In this document: positions 1 through 5,672 of the stretch, piece after piece | How the letters are laid out: each line of letters starts with the position of its first letter | Numbering within the stretch: the stretch's first letter is position 1 | DNA from: Streptococcaceae bacterium | GTDB lineage: Bacteria > Bacillota > Bacilli > Lactobacillales > Streptococcaceae | DNA: 5,912 bases | Assembly: GCA_031259195.1 (NCBI GenBank) | Contig: JAIRLR010000170.1 | Coordinates: 1 to 5,912, forward strand | Reading direction: 5' to 3' | Program-made: the position numbers and the translations under genes | Notes under the pieces: model-generated | The model's database searches: none | What the model was told of the DNA's origin: nothing | The model's input: the letters and a program-made list of their open reading frames with translations, nothing else

Positions 1-282
1 GAGTGGAAAATATCCTTTGTGATGGCGGATATATTGGACAACCTTTTGCGGATAGAGTTAAAAATATTTTAGGTTGTTCTGTGGAGGTCGTCAAGCGCTC
101 AGATGAACATATGTTTAAAATTATACCAAAACGTTGGGTTGTAGAACGGTGTTTTGCAAGGCTCAAGAAAGCTAGACGTATGTATAAAAATGTGGAACGA
201 AAGCTTTCTACGAATAAGCAGATGGTGGTGCTTGCATTTTTAAGTATTCTTATAAAAAGATGAGATCGTTAACAGGTTCTTA
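1..282 (+). mobile_element. Right-hand part of an IS5-like insertion sequence (partial)
   Basis: The element is inferred from the transposase C-terminus. Its right boundary is estimated, not proven. About 10 to 20 bases after the stop codon lies AACAGGTTC (271-279), a sequence of the kind that ends IS427-type elements, followed by TTA. The left end is outside the window, so the terminal inverted repeat and the target duplication cannot be checked here. The element sits just beyond the 3' end of the ATPase remnant and may have removed the rest of that gene. Confidence 0.5.
3..263 (+). CDS. IS5-family (IS427-like) transposase, C-terminal part, 5' end outside window
   Basis: This is the last 86 or so residues of a DDE transposase, which would cut and join the ends of its own insertion sequence. 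The visible part begins near an acidic residue in an LCDGGYIG block, which resembles the second catalytic Asp region (usually ADxGY). It continues through a conserved RSDE segment to PKRWVVERCFARLKKARR, where the Glu of WVVER would be the final catalytic acid. It ends in the typical hydrophobic AFLSILIKR tail and a TGA stop. The open frame reaches the left window edge, so the GTG at position 3 is only the first in-window start-like codon and the gene is cut by the window, not necessarily in nature. It is the only recognised gene on the plus strand and converges on the decayed ABC ATPase. The subgroup call comes from remembered family motifs. Confidence 0.85.
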   Translation: MENILCDGGYIGQPFADRVKNILGCSVEVVKRSDEHMFKIIPKRWVVERCFARLKKARRMYKNVERKLSTNKQMVVLAFLSILIKR

Positions 283-397
283 GAACCTCGTATATTCATA
301 ATAGTCAGATAAACTTCTGACATAATTGATGTTTTCCCTATTTCATTGGTTAAACTTTTCGTAAGCATAATAGAGATCGTAAGTTTCTAGAACCTTG
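264..397 (+). repeat. Imperfect direct repeat pair (264-290 and 375-397) with a small palindrome
   Basis: Both copies begin GATCGT, contain TTCT or TTCTT, and end AGAACCT(C/T)G. The first copy is 27 bases and the second is 23, with small gaps between. Inside the first copy is a perfect palindrome, AGGTTC-TTA-GAACCT (274-288). The first copy overlaps the presumed IS right end and the second overlaps the end of the ATPase remnant frame. It may be a decayed duplication, an older IS-end scar, or chance in AT-rich DNA. The sequence between the copies (291-374) holds no gene I can support. Confidence 0.4.
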
Positions 398-866
398 AAG
401 TACTCATCTTCCTTACAACAGACGGATAATCTTCTCTTGCGACAGGATATGAATGAGCTAGATAAGACATTGTTCTTGAATTTCTAACTTGGGGTTTCGT
501 CCAAGATAAAAGAGGATAATCACTATCTTTTCGTTCACTTTTGTTTAAAGGGACAAACTTACTCGTCAGCAATAAATTTTGCCAAACAGTATCATTTTCA
601 ATCAAGCCATAATTTTAAAATACATAACCAAGCTTTTCGCGACGCAATTTTTGAATAACCGAAAAAGTCCATTTATAAATGCCATCAATTTCCACTCTTC
701 CCTCACTTGGACGCTCAATCAAACTAACGATATTTAATAAGGTGGTTTTCCCCACGCCACTGGGACCTGCAAAACATAAAAGTTCTCCCTCGTTGACGGT
801 CAAATTAATATCTGAAAGCACTTGCTGCTTTTCAAAGTTTTTACTCACGTTTTCTACTTGAATCAT
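387..866 (-). pseudogene. Lactococcin 972-type cassette ABC transporter ATPase, broken
   Basis: This is the remnant of the ATP-binding subunit of a bacteriocin export or immunity ABC transporter. The ATG at 866 is supported by an AGGAGG site (873-878) six bases upstream and by a four-base ATGA overlap with the stop of the DUF1430 gene, a sign of coupled translation. Residues 1-83 are a normal ABC N-terminus, with Walker A GPSGVGKTT at about residues 34-42 and the run LRREKLGYVF before the Q-loop. Codon 84, where the Q-loop Gln is expected (YVFQNYGLIEN), is TAA (615-617), one C-to-T change from CAA. The same frame stays ATPase-like for about 29 more codons (NYGLIENDTVWQ to NKSERK, down to about 528). 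After that the family similarity is lost. No LSGG signature, Walker B or switch His is visible in any frame, although scraps such as LSQEKIIRLL in another frame hint at small indels. A working ATPase is not possible. Confidence 0.88.
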
Positions 867-2446
867 TGCACTCCTCCTCTTCTTTTTTTCAGCAATGGAA
901 CGAAAATCACACATTCCAAAATACTTAAAATGAATATCAATTCCCAAGCGTAATTTTTCGCCATAGCCAAAACAGAACATCCAAAGATCATGTAATCAGC
1001 AATTATCCAACAGAAAAATTCTTCCATCACGATTTTGCGCCAAGAATATCCTGATAATTGTTTAAGTTGAATTCGTTTTTGATTTTTTTCATAAAGTGAA
1101 TAGTTGAAACAATAAATACAAAAAATAAGCGTAACATACAAAAGGATGTTTCCTCAAAGAAGGTCGAATGCTCGCGTAAGCATCAATTGTTTTGGCAGCG
1201 TTGAAAAATCATGATGCATTAAGGCGTAATTTCCTGAATAAATCAAGGCTAGGCGATCATAATTGTTTTGGTAAAATTGTCGATAACGAAGTTGTATTTT
1301 CTTTTGGGCAGCTTTATTTTTAGCAAAAGGGTGAGCTTGGAGGCGAAATTGATAAGTTCCTTCTGCCTGTTTCCAAACTTCATTAGCACGATAGTCTTCG
1401 TAAAGTTTTTGAGTACAATCAATAATAAGAGAAAAACAGTAAGGAAACAACGCCAAGAAAATAAGAATAAATATTTTGCTGACAATCAAAAGTGGGGTAA
1501 ACAATGTTTTTTCTTTGACATAAGTAGCTAATGCAGTTGATCGAATCATTTTTCGCTGCCATAAACCAATGAGAAGCATAACCATTAGTAAGAGAAAGCA
1601 GCCGCTTATGATGAATCCCAATAAAGAATAACCTAAAATTCGCACCGGCCATTGATAAAAAATACTTTTTCCAAAAATAAGCAAGCAACCCACACCGACT
1701 CCCCCAAGTAGTGCTTTTTGGAATGTTTTTATTGTATCGCATAACTGCTGTTTTCTTGAATATCCATAAAGGATTTGTAGCGATTGACGTTTGGATTGTT
1801 GAATAAAATAAAATAACAAACAATAGAGGGTAATCAAAAAGAGTGAGAAAATTGAAAAGGTTAACCCTGGATAGGATAGCATGGTTTTAAGAAATTCCCG
1901 CGTGGAATCGTTTTTTATCGTAATAGTTGAAGATAATTTTGCAGTTTGTTCAAGTTCTTTTATAAATTGCATCACATCTTTTTTTTTAGATGCCCAGATT
2001 TGATAGCCTCCGTTCAACCCTAAGTGTTTCAGTCCATCGAGGGAGTAAATTCGAACCAACTCCTGATTTGTCAACCAACGGATCTTTTCCGCACAATTTT
2101 TGGCATGATCCACTTGATTGCTAAAATAATGATTTCCGGTTAATTGGTGATTTTTTGATGAGTGAAGTCAACCATTGATGCTAACATCATTGGTGTACAC
2201 TTCTTTTTCTTGTTTCGATTTATGAATGATTCTCATCATGCTGAGATGATATTTTTGAGTCAATTGTTTTAGTGCCTGCACTTTTAATGCTTGATTTTTT
2301 TTCGAGGTGGACGGATCAGTGATGAAAAGATGTGTACTTTCTTGATTGAACGCTTGAAATTCGGCAATTTCTTTTCCTAGGAGACTACTGGCAAACGCAC
2401 ATAAAATCATTTCTAAGCAAAGAAATAGTTGAAGAATTCGTTTCAT
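863..2446 (-). pseudogene. DUF1430 bacteriocin-associated integral membrane (putative immunity) protein, interrupted
   Basis: This is the membrane partner of the ATPase in lactococcin 972-type loci, thought to act in export or self-protection. The ATG at 2446 has AAAGGA (2453-2458) six bases upstream. The frame would give 527 residues: an N-terminal membrane segment, a soluble region, membrane spans near LSYPGLTFSIFSLFLITLYC, ALLGGVGVGCLLIF, YSLLGFIISGCFLLLMVMLL and LLIVSKIFILIFLALFPYC, an outer region, and three C-terminal spans from ILLYVTLIFCIYCF to LIFILSILECVIFVPLL. Two TGA codons interrupt the one frame, at 2168-2170 (after TNDVSING) and 1154-1156 (after LTRAFDLL). Family members as I remember them have roughly 650-700 residues, so part of the outer region before the last three spans is probably also deleted, near 1150-1230. 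Residues around SGYSWRKI match the family's conserved K-x-x-GYS turn. The gene ends in ATGA, overlapping the ATPase start. Family assignment rests on topology, neighbours and the C-terminal motif. Confidence 0.82.
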
Positions 2447-2488
2447 TTTGAATCCTTTCTTTATCAATTTTTACAAAAAAAGATGGTC

Positions 2489-2533
2489 CAAAAAATTTAA
2501 ACCCAACTCTGATTTTTTGAATTAAATTTTTTG
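2489..2533. repeat. 12-base perfect inverted repeat between bacteriocin and DUF1430 genes
   Basis: The arms CAAAAAATTTAA (2489-2500) and TTAAATTTTTTG (2522-2533) are exact reverse complements, separated by 21 bases. Eleven of the twelve pairs are A-T, so a folded RNA would be weak. It sits in the 118-base gap between the two genes. It could lower read-through from bacteriocin to transporter, or be chance in AT-rich DNA. It lacks the G-C-rich stem of a standard terminator. Confidence 0.45.
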
Positions 2534-2564
2534 AACTCATCTTCTCAATATAAATAAACAATTT

Positions 2565-2883
2565 TTAATCATCGAAGTTATAATGAGAGGATGCTGTCGA
2601 AAGTCCAACTCCCATCTCAGATCTACTCCACTGACCTCCACCTACTTACTATAGGCCCATACTTATGGTCCCCTCCACAGGCACACCAGGCATGATGCAT
2701 GCGAGTAGGATGGTGGTAATGAGACCAAACATGCCAGTTAAATGGATTTCTTCGACACACATCATGATCCCACGTTCCACCACTTGCCTGTTCAACAACG
2801 GCCAAAGCGGTGATTCCTCCAGAAAAACAGAAAACAGAAAGTCCCAAGATGACTAAACACTTTTTCATAAAATGCTTTTTCAT
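2565..2883 (-). pseudogene. Lactococcin 972-family bacteriocin precursor, frameshifted
   Basis: This would be a secreted Sec-dependent peptide that in the lactococcin 972 family blocks septum formation through lipid II. The ATG at 2883 is chosen because GGAGGG (2891-2896) lies seven bases upstream; an earlier in-frame ATG at 2916 would run through that site. Residues 1-28 are a signal peptide (two Lys-rich stretches, a hydrophobic core, ALA). The mature part starts with the family hallmark GGTWDH, then the SHYHHPTRMHHA block, which matches the family's S-x-Y-HH...H-x-A pattern. The frame stops at 2623 (86 residues). In the next frame, the family's C-terminus follows at once: GGQWSRSEMG through ASSHYNFDD to TAA at 2565-2567, where ASSHYNF matches the ASFYYNF ending of lactococcin 972. 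One extra base, or two missing bases, between 2625 and 2648 explains this. A repaired protein would have about 105 residues. It is the first gene of the three-gene cassette. A sequencing error is possible, but the two following genes are broken as well. Confidence 0.87.
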
Positions 2884-2890
2884 TAATTTT

Positions 2891-2896
2891 CCCTCC
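2891..2896 (-). promoter_or_regulatory. Ribosome binding site deciding the bacteriocin start
   Basis: GGAGGG on the minus strand lies seven bases before the ATG at 2883. It falls inside the longer open frame that begins at 2916, which argues against that upstream start. Confidence 0.75.
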
Positions 2897-2927
2897 ATTA
2901 CTAATTTTTTATTCATGACTTAAGAAT

Positions 2928-2956
2928 TCTATAAAATCTGTCGATTTCAGATTCAA
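2928..2956 (-). promoter_or_regulatory. Candidate promoter of the bacteriocin gene with a spacer palindrome
   Basis: On the minus strand, TTGAAT (2951-2956) and TATAGA (2928-2933) are 17 bases apart. Each matches four of six consensus bases, and the -10 is about 45 bases before the start codon. The spacer carries the perfect inverted repeat AATCTG-7 bases-CAGATT (2935-2953), placed like a repressor operator. An overlapping TAGAAT (2926-2931) is an alternative -10 with a longer spacer. Confidence 0.45.
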
Positions 2957-3260
2957 AAAATTTTATCGTTTAGGAAAACATCATTATTTGAAAATTTATT
3001 TACAATCTAGCAACCGGATGCCCAAGTTTCATAAGAATATGATAAATAATTTTTCATTTAAGGTTATATATTCCTGTGAAAGAGAATTATTTTTGTGTTT
3101 ATTTAAAAGTATTCTCCTTTATCTTTTAAAATTATTTGAAAATCTTATTTTCAAAAGGTTTTATCGAATATTATAAAAAGCATTATACGCAAAAAAATCA
3201 AAAGTAAAGAACTCGCATTGTAAAGCGTAACAGCTATATCTAAAATTTAAAATCTCACCG

Positions 3261-3701
3261 TTAAAATCTAATTTGTCTTTTTTTAGTTTTACACTTAACT
3301 TTGAAGAGCAAAAATCTTGCTGAACCAGAACCATCGCTGGATTTACCTTTTTTAATACGGTTAAGCTGATCCAATGAAGTTGTATCAGGATTACCAAAAT
3401 TTTTAAAATCAGGAACAGAACCAATAACAGTTAGCTCTACACTCGCATCCCTAAGTATTGGTCTATTGTAATATACACGTAAATCAGTGCTTGCAGCACA
3501 CTGACTATCTGTAATTTCCCTTAATACTTCAAAAACAGTGCAACTATCTGAAAATTTTTTTGGTTCGAAAGAATCGTCTACCTTCCCATCAGGAAAAAAA
3601 CGAGCTAATTTAACGAGCACATCCTCGGCATGAGCTTTTTGACAAAAGCCCATAAATATTGCTGCAAATCCTACTAAAAATAAAATTTTTTTTAATTTCA
3701 T
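3261..3701 (-). CDS. Small secreted protein of unknown function
   Basis: I do not recognise this gene. The ATG at 3701 is preferred over the longer frame start at 3755 because GAGGGA (3709-3714) lies seven bases upstream and the protein then begins with a textbook signal peptide: MKLKKI, a hydrophobic core, and AHA before EDV (cleavage after residue 25). There is no lipobox at Cys20 (context MGFC). The mature part is about 121 residues with three cysteines (54, 68, 137), an acidic middle (FFPDGKVDDSFEP), a segment ELTVIGSVPDF, a low-complexity KKGKSSDGSGS stretch, and a strongly basic end. It has no membrane anchor, LPXTG or WxL motif. Lying next to a bacteriocin cassette, it may be another secreted antimicrobial or effector, but that is inference from position only. 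It ends just after a run of seven A (3278-3284), beyond which a second frame stays open to 3161. Confidence 0.72.
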   Translation of the reverse strand: MKLKKILFLVGFAAIFMGFCQKAHAEDVLVKLARFFPDGKVDDSFEPKKFSDSCTVFEVLREITDSQCAASTDLRVYYNRPILRDASVELTVIGSVPDFKNFGNPDTTSLDQLNRIKKGKSSDGSGSARFLLFKVKCKTKKRQIRF

Positions 3702-3745
3702 AAAATAATCCCTCTTGAAAATAATATAATTAATGTAATGTGAGT

Positions 3746-3774
3746 ATCTTAACACAGATGCAAATCAAAAGCAA
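3746..3774 (-). promoter_or_regulatory. Candidate promoter of the secreted-protein gene
   Basis: On the minus strand, TTGCTT (3769-3774) and TAAGAT (3746-3751) are 17 bases apart, with TGT directly before the -10, an extended -10 pattern. Transcription would start about 35-40 bases before the ATG at 3701. The hexamers are only moderate matches. Confidence 0.35.
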
Positions 3775-3957
3775 TACCTTGGAAAGTATGAATTCCAAGA
3801 CCTGTTTGTTGGCTGATCCTTTAGCGTGAATGAAATTTTCGAGCAATTTTTGCACAATTTTAAACAAGAATGCAGATTTGGTGGTTCTACATCAAGGATT
3901 GTAAACAACGAAGTGGAAAAAAATTTATCCATAGAAAGACAAGTTAATAGATTCTTA
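3752..3957. other. Unassigned stretch between secreted-protein gene and tRNA-Thr
   Basis: No gene can be supported here. A seven-base inverted repeat, CTTGGAA...TTCCAAG (3778-3799, eight-base loop), is present without a following T run on either strand. A plus-strand GTG frame of 52 codons (3826-3984) runs into the tRNA and is unlikely to be real. The stretch may hold old mobile-element debris, but nothing identifiable remains. Confidence 0.4.
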
Positions 3958-4030
3958 TGCCGGATGCAGGGTTCGAACCTGTGACCTACGCGTTACGAGT
4001 GCGTTGCTCTACCAACTGAGCTAATCCGGC
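3958..4030 (-). tRNA. tRNA-Thr (anticodon CGU)
   Basis: The minus strand folds as a full cloverleaf. The acceptor GCCGGAT pairs with ATCCGGC over seven pairs. The D arm is GCTC-AGTTGGTA-GAGC. The anticodon loop CTCGTAA reads CGU, for ACG threonine codons. The T loop is TTCGAAC. The discriminator base is A at 3958 and CCA is not encoded. Two A-C mismatches are seen, one closing the anticodon stem (ACGCA against CGCGT) and one at the outer T-stem pair (ACAGG against CCTGC). It lies 33 bases after the glycosyltransferase gene with no terminator between, so it may be read with that operon or from a promoter inside it. Confidence 0.95.
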
Positions 4031-4063
4031 AATTTATTAATTTTATTTTGCTAATGAGAAACC

Positions 4064-4534
4064 TTATTTCCCTTCAATAAAATCATGAACAGCTTTTAAA
4101 AGATCATTTTTTAAAATATACGGTTTTGGTTGAAAAACGCCAATATCAAGCAATGCCTCTTTTATACTATTTTTTGCTTCATAAATATAACCAAGTTCGG
4201 ACAGTTTTTTAACAAGCTCCATTTGATGATTATCATTATGTTCACCAAATTCCATTTTTCGCGGCATCGCAATTACTTTTTTTCCTAGATGAATTGCTTT
4301 AAACAAAATCCCCGCTCCACCATGGGTAATAATCACACGAGCTTCATGCATCAGCCTCTCATACTTTTTCCCCATAAAGTATGCTTGTGTCTTCATCAAC
4401 TTTGAATTAAAAGGTGTGTCCCCTGTTTGAGCATATACTTCTTCTTTTAAATCGAGCTCTTGGATCGCTTCTTCCGTTTCTTTTAAAATTCGCAAAAAAG
4501 GACTGTCCTGCGTTCCTACTAATACAAAAATCAT
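4064..4534 (-). CDS. PssE/Cps14G-like glycosyltransferase subunit (Alg13-type)
   Basis: This is the soluble catalytic half of a two-part glycosyltransferase that adds a sugar (galactose or glucuronate in known relatives) to a lipid-linked intermediate during surface polysaccharide synthesis. The 156 residues match a stand-alone C-terminal GT28 domain in length. It begins MIFVLVGTQDSPF, which matches the family's FVTVGT opening. The sugar-nucleotide loop is ITHGGAGILFKAI (about residues 69-81), and MPRKMEFGEHNDNHQMEL carries the conserved EHxDxHQ motif near residues 97-107. It lacks the membrane-binding half, which the upstream gene supplies. The gap to that gene is eight bases and a weak AGGT ribosome site overlaps the upstream stop, so the two are surely co-expressed. 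The exact sugar cannot be told from sequence. Confidence 0.9.
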   Translation of the reverse strand: MIFVLVGTQDSPFLRILKETEEAIQELDLKEEVYAQTGDTPFNSKLMKTQAYFMGKKYERLMHEARVIITHGGAGILFKAIHLGKKVIAMPRKMEFGEHNDNHQMELVKKLSELGYIYEAKNSIKEALLDIGVFQPKPYILKNDLLKAVHDFIEGK

Positions 4535-4542
4535 CTTGCTAC

Positions 4543-5007
4543 CTACAATAATTGTCCATGATACTCAGCATCTCGATAAACTTCCAACATCTCTTCCCAC
4601 TGAACAAATAGCTTATCGACTTTTTTCTCGATCAAACGTCCAGCCATTGAAGTTGAAGTGACACGCGCAATCGATTCAATAAATAAAGTTTTTTTCTTAA
4701 AAAAATAAGCCAAAAAAATCATCGGCACACATGTATGAGCACCCGTTGTAATCACAACATCAGGGCGAAAAATAACAAATAGCCAAAAAGACTTTAAAAT
4801 ATTCCAACTAAAGATAAAAAAGTAAGAAAAAAGATGCTTGCGTGTCCCGAATTTTAAATACTGAATAGGAATTGGCAATTTTAAACTTTGAGTAGTTTCA
4901 TTTTTTTCCGTCACCAATAAACTGTCATACTTTGAAAATAAATCTTGCAACTTAAGTAATTCTTCTAAATGGCCACCAGTTGAACTGATAAACATAACTT
5001 TCTTCAT
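4543..5007 (-). CDS. PssD/Cps14F-like glycosyltransferase membrane subunit (Alg14-type)
   Basis: This is the membrane-bound partner that holds the acceptor lipid and recruits the catalytic subunit encoded just downstream. The 154-residue length is normal for the family. It begins MKKVMFISSTGGHLEEL, with the SSTGGHL motif typical of Alg14/PssD and MurG N-terminal domains. A hydrophobic stretch (about residues 59-82, FSYFFIFSWNILKSFWLFVIF) would lie at the inner face of the membrane. The PDVVITTGAHTCVP block and the IESIARV segment are further family landmarks. The ATG at 5007 has AAGGA eight bases upstream. The gene starts 20 bases after the stop of the CBS-ACT gene, so it appears to be read with the liv/acuB-like unit. 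No flippase, priming transferase or polymerase is in the window, so this pair looks like an orphan outside a capsule cluster. Confidence 0.9.
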   Translation of the reverse strand: MKKVMFISSTGGHLEELLKLQDLFSKYDSLLVTEKNETTQSLKLPIPIQYLKFGTRKHLFSYFFIFSWNILKSFWLFVIFRPDVVITTGAHTCVPMIFLAYFFKKKTLFIESIARVTSTSMAGRLIEKKVDKLFVQWEEMLEVYRDAEYHGQLL

Positions 5008-5027
5008 TAAAAAATCCTTAGTCTAGT

Positions 5028-5669
5028 CTATTTTGTCAAAACCGCATTGATCACATCATAATTAGCAGCTTTTAACTTATCAATAATGCTTTCATCTATC
5101 GTTAATAACTGATATTGAACAATAATATAGCCCTCACGCTCACGATCCAGCATCACTGTTGCAATATTAATTTCATTTTGTGCTAAAAAATTAGTTATAT
5201 CTGCCAAAAATCCAGGTCGATCAGTATGTAAAGCAATTGATACGCGCAAACCCGGCTCACCGTACGAAGATATCTTCAAAAAAGCATCAAAAATATCTTT
5301 ATCTGTAATAATGCCCACCAACTCTTCACCAGACATAACCGGCAAAACGCCAATGTTATTTTTGCGCATAATAAAAACAGCTTCTTCTAAGATCGCTTTT
5401 GGGGAGATTGTTAAAACATCCTTTACCATCATATCTGCTACTTCAGTTTTATTTAAAAGATAATTCATTTCATAAACAGAAAGACTGGTTGCTTTTGATG
5501 GAGATGCCTCTTTAATCGTGCCTTCCGTAACTAGACCGACTAGCTTGTCTTCACTGATAACAGGCAAACGATGAATATCATGTTGCTTCATCAATTTAGA
5601 AGCAGCATAAACTTTTATTGATGGCGGAACTGAAATCACTTCTTTGGTCATCCATTTTTTTATCGACAT
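5028..5669 (-). CDS. CBS-CBS-ACT domain protein (AcuB-like)
   Basis: This is a cytoplasmic sensor protein of 213 residues. Two CBS repeats (about residues 1-57 and 76-133), which usually bind adenosine nucleotides, are shown by MTKEVISVPPSIKVYAASKL...HRLPVI...LVGLVTEG and by MVKDVLTISPKAILEEAVFIM...IGVLPVM...LVGIITDKDIF. A C-terminal ACT domain (about 139-205), which usually binds amino acids, begins LRVSIALHTDRPGFLADITNFL. The ATG at 5669 follows a GGAGGATAGGAT ribosome site that overlaps the end of livF, three bases upstream. Such genes commonly close branched-chain amino acid transporter operons in streptococci and relatives, where they are often named acuB after the Bacillus acetoin gene. 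A role in sensing branched-chain amino acids fits this context better than acetoin use, but this is inference. Confidence 0.9.
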   Translation of the reverse strand: MSIKKWMTKEVISVPPSIKVYAASKLMKQHDIHRLPVISEDKLVGLVTEGTIKEASPSKATSLSVYEMNYLLNKTEVADMMVKDVLTISPKAILEEAVFIMRKNNIGVLPVMSGEELVGIITDKDIFDAFLKISSYGEPGLRVSIALHTDRPGFLADITNFLAQNEINIATVMLDREREGYIIVQYQLLTIDESIIDKLKAANYDVINAVLTK

Positions 5670-5672
5670 ATC

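Larger units (their letters stand above)
2884..3260. other. 377-base AT-rich gap between the bacteriocin and the secreted-protein gene
   Basis: Besides the bacteriocin promoter and ribosome site, this stretch is very AT-rich and carries no gene I can support. Two small hairpin-capable repeats are present: TTTGAAAAT-CTT-ATTTTCAAA (3135-3155), a nine-pair stem with a three-base loop, and TTTAAAAG...CTTTTAAA just to its left. Both could end transcription from the secreted-protein gene at 3261, but they lack G-C-rich stems. A plus-strand frame of 62 codons at 2988-3176 has no good ribosome site and no family resemblance. A minus-strand frame running on to 3161 may be a lost C-terminus of the neighbouring gene. 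Confidence 0.5.

Noticed and set aside
272..288. ACAGGTTC..GAACC near the IS end as a tRNA-derived attachment site
   Set aside because: It resembles the T arm of the tRNA-Thr only through a short palindrome, with different loop bases. The match does not extend into the acceptor stem.
290..470. Minus-strand protein-like stretch DEYFKVLETYDLYYAYEKF followed by a stop and a further open run
   Set aside because: It contains stops, has no start signal and no family I recognise. It may be debris of an unknown gene but cannot be supported as a feature.
1268..1531. Plus- and minus-strand frames inside the DUF1430 gene
   Set aside because: They are shadows of the membrane-protein frame and have no start signals.
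863..2446. Programmed read-through or UGA recoding in the DUF1430 gene, since one frame spans two TGA codons
   Set aside because: The next gene has a TAA at a key residue and the previous one a frameshift, so plain decay explains all lesions better. No selenocysteine-type hairpin context was seen.
2665..2856. Plus-strand frame opposite the bacteriocin gene
   Set aside because: It is the antisense shadow of the minus-strand gene, whose signal peptide, ribosome site and family motifs are clear.
2988..3176. Plus-strand frame of 62 codons
   Set aside because: Very AT-rich, no clear ribosome site, low-complexity Phe/Leu/Lys content and no recognisable motif. It overlaps hairpin repeats in a gap between genes.
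3826..3984. Plus-strand GTG frame of 52 codons
   Set aside because: It runs into the tRNA on the opposite strand and has no ribosome site or recognisable motif.
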